Positions 61,530 through 64,000 of a DNA stretch of 64,000 nt are shown here, one piece after another (the stretch's first letter is position 1; every line of letters begins with the position of its first letter). The stretch spans positions 26,960,329 to 27,024,328 of the forward strand of contig NC_133103.1 in assembly GCF_022965805.1 (NCBI RefSeq), in the 5' to 3' direction. The notes under the pieces are model-generated. The model did not search any database. It was given only the letters and a program-made list of their open reading frames with translations, and was not told the DNA's origin. The translations under genes were made by a program, and so were the position numbers. The stretch is from Primulina eburnea. Taxonomy: Eukaryota > Streptophyta > Magnoliopsida > Lamiales > Gesneriaceae.

Positions 61530-63110
61530 GGACGTTCTTGGTGTGTTTAAGCTGACGTGGTGGTTTGAGGATAGAGTGGGCTCGGTTCATGCTGAATGCC
61601 GTGGGTTGTTGCTTGTGTGGCTAGGGTTTTCGTGTGTCATGATGTAGTGTTAGGGCAGGCCCGATTGGGTAGGGGCTGAACCATGCTGGGCACGATCCAG
61701 AAGGGTCCAACCGAGGCCAGATAATGTCCACACTCTGCTGATCTTGCCTTCGAAGCTGTTGGTCTCACAGATTGGGTGTTGACCGCGTGAGGGTGTCCTT
61801 CGAAGGCTATCGAGTATAAGGAAGTTACGGGCTGCTTTAGGGGTGGCCGTGGGCTCCAACTAGTCCAGAGGGGTCCTAGGCTGGTCTAGGTGTGGTGGTT
61901 TAGTAGCTGGTTCCATTCGTGGTAGGCTACAATCGAAGAAGGGGAAGATGGGACAACTAGGATTTTTGATCGGCAACTTGCAGAATTTTTCAGTAGCAAG
62001 GTTTAAGGATTGAGTCTTGATGGTTTAGGGCCTTTTAAGTGTTTATTAGTTGTGGTAAAAAAATTCGGTTGAGTTTCGAGCCGATTCAGGTTAAAACCAA
62101 GACCCCGGTCGCAGTTTTAAAACGAATCGGCTAATTTATGAATTTGACTCTAGTTATGTCTAAGAATGCTTATAAAAATGTTTTGGGACATTTTAAAGAG
62201 TTTGGTAAGCTTCGGGTCAATTTTAGAGGCTCAAAGGTGAAACGATAATTTTTGGGTTTCAAGAGCAAAATGGTCATTTCGCACCCTTGGTCCTGGCAGC
62301 GCCCTGAGCACAAATTATGATATGTTTACGATTTTTACACAATTATGATAAATACAACGCATGCTTGATTTAAAGAAAAAATTACGTATATGCATTCTTT
62401 TGTTTAAGTGATGAATATGATGACACGTTTTGAAGGAAGTGATTTAGTTGTGACTAACACGATGAAACGATGATATGATGACATGTAAGGCCGAGACTTA
62501 GTGGGCGGTAATGCTGTCGCTGATGATCTTTGCCGCCGAGTACCACGGTTACACGTAGATGGATCCATCGACTGACATGATGATGCGAAAGTCACAGCTA
62601 ATGAACGGAATTCAAATTAAAAAAATTAACACGTATATGTTGATACGATGATACATGCTATGATTGTTAACGTGTTTTGACAGGTCACGATTATGCATAT
62701 GCTTTTACCACGAACATGAAATGTATGTTGATTACGATATTTTCACTGCTGCTTGTTACGTATATGTATTTGTTATCACGGTACAGGTGTGTTGAGTTTT
62801 TAGACTCACTAGGCTTGTGTGATGCAAGTGATCATGATTTTGAGGGGGACTGGAGGGGCCGAACTCTGAGTAGACAGACGTGGATGTGCGCACGACCCGA
62901 GGACCACACTTTTCCGCACATCATGATTTTAGAAGAGATGAGAGGACTTGGATATTTTATTCACTGATTTCGATATACTGATGATTACTAGTATCTTTAT
63001 CTTTCGATTAGCTATTTGGAGGAGTCCGATCATTTTAAATTGTAGCATGTCTTTTAATTGTCAAATGATTACGATTATTTTTAAATAGTATTTTTCTTAA
63101 GTAGGGTTGT
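61530..63110 (+). mobile_element. gypsy LTR fragment abutting the truncated copia element
   Basis: From about 62,030 the sequence aligns by eye with 46,400-47,350, including the near-palindrome GAGTTTTTAGACTC at 62,794-62,807 and the ACACGTAGATGGATCCATCGACTGACA block at about 62,550. The first 500 bp are GC-richer and similar in style to 44,300-44,900. No coding region was seen. It interrupts the copia RT, so it is the younger event or marks a deletion joint. Confidence 0.6.
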
Positions 63111-63199
63111 TTACCGGTAACACAATGCTCACAAAAAGGGTAGTGACACTTTTTTAAGTCCCGGCAGCAGCTTCCGTTCTGATAAAATTTTCAACTCTC

Positions 63200-64000
63200 G
63201 TTATGACATATGCTAGAGCTTTCTATGACATAGCACTGTTAATTGTTCTCTTGAACAAATTGATGCAACAGTTAGTTCTGTCTCTTTGTGTGTTTCCCCC
63301 AAAAGTACATACAGATTTGCAGCAACTTTTTCCACCTTCGTAACCACAAACGCGTCCTTCACAATTTTCACGATCTCGTTCTCGATACAAGTTTTGCACC
63401 CGATGTTATCTAATTTCCCCATGGACAAAAGATTCTTTGTCAGCCTTTTCACTGTCGTACCTCCTGTATGTTGCGAATGATGTCATCAAAATTTTTTATT
63501 TTGATAGTACTTATCCCAGCGATTTCCAAGACATGATCATTTCCCATGAATACAGATACTCCTGAGACTGGTTCATAATGATCAAATCTTCTTTCCGAGA
63601 CGTCATGTGTCACGTCGCTCCTGAATCCATAATACACGTGTCACAAAATTTGTTTCTGCCTTCTGCAATAGTTGCTGCTTCGCTGAATAATAGTTCACCA
63701 CTGCCTGAAGTACTGGAGACAATTACTTGTGAACTTTTTCTATACTTGTACACTCTTTCTTGAAGTGCTCTTTACCGCCACATTTAAAGCAGTAAATATT
63801 TTTCTTCTTACTTTTCTACTTTGATCTACCTCGTCTTTGGCTCCCACTGGAGTCACGATCCATAAAAATCTTCCTCTTATCATCGACGAAACCTCTGCCT
63901 GCTTCGAAGTTACCAACATATCTTCCTCATTCTTGCGCCGGCTTTCTTCTCCGAGAACTGCAGTTAAGACATCATCGAATTTTAGAAAGCCCATAATAAT
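63200..64000 (-). pseudogene. Second Ty1/copia fragment (gag C-terminus, protease, pre-integrase), runs off the window
   Basis: On the minus strand the order is gag tail (GFLKFDDVLTAVL; GSQRRGRSK), zinc knuckle CFKCGGKEHFKKEC near 63,770-63,810, a protease region (CIMDSGATHDVSERR near 63,600; VFMGNDHVLEIAGI) and a pre-integrase lead-in (KRLTKNLLSMGKLDNIGC). Several frames are needed and a stop lies before the zinc knuckle, so it is inactive. It is not the missing half of the plus-strand copia element: orientation differs and the gag/protease region overlaps in content. Confidence 0.82.

Overview
The window is nuclear DNA of a flowering plant. It holds dense nested LTR retrotransposons and one intron-rich host gene whose closest recognisable family is the plant two-domain cyclopropane-fatty-acyl-phospholipid synthase. 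No rRNA, tRNA, CRISPR array or operon-like structure was seen. The species cannot be named from the sequence; a eudicot is likely but is only an inference.

Region 1 (1-43,276) is a nest of retrotransposons present as three copies of one layout. Copy A (1 to about 15,795) and copy C (26,748 to about 42,533) are nearly identical and run in the same direction. Copy B (about 15,800 to 26,690) matches only the middle of the unit (A 2,410-13,285) and carries very many 1-2 base indels. Each copy contains, on the minus strand, a Ty3/gypsy element ('gypsy-1') with 51-bp minisatellite-bearing LTRs of about 1.86 kb, a primer binding site for initiator tRNA-Met, gag with zinc knuckles, protease, reverse transcriptase, RNase H, integrase and a chromodomain-like tail. 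gypsy-1 abuts the integrase end and long LTR of a second gypsy family ('gypsy-2') on its low-coordinate side. On its high-coordinate side lies a rearranged third gypsy fragment whose two halves meet head to head, followed by an LTR with a cluster of CpG-rich motifs. Several stops and frameshifts are shared by A and C, so the elements died before the segment was duplicated, or the duplication is an assembly artefact.

Region 2 (43,277-48,261) is further gypsy debris: an integrase tail, a polypurine tract, long LTRs in opposite orientation and a (TA)n microsatellite.

Region 3 (48,783-57,336, minus strand) is the host gene. I resolved 23 exons by splice signals and reading phase; they join into one uninterrupted frame of 808 codons plus stop. 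The N-terminal half is a FAD/amine-oxidase-like domain and the C-terminal half an SAM-dependent cyclopropane synthase domain. The first exon, expected to carry the FAD GxGxxG motif, was not found. The gene shows a GC-AG intron, a decayed duplicated exon and an intron holding about 1 kb of repeat-like DNA.

Region 4 (58,400-64,000) holds a degenerate Ty1/copia element on the plus strand, cut off in its reverse transcriptase by a gypsy LTR fragment, and a second degenerate copia gag/protease fragment on the minus strand at the window end. If the host gene's missing first exon exists, it lies beyond this retroelement cluster.

I found no convincing undescribed system. The points most worth a second look are the three-copy architecture, the conserved dyad module in divergent LTRs, the short-motif clusters inside LTRs, and the altered structure of the synthase gene.
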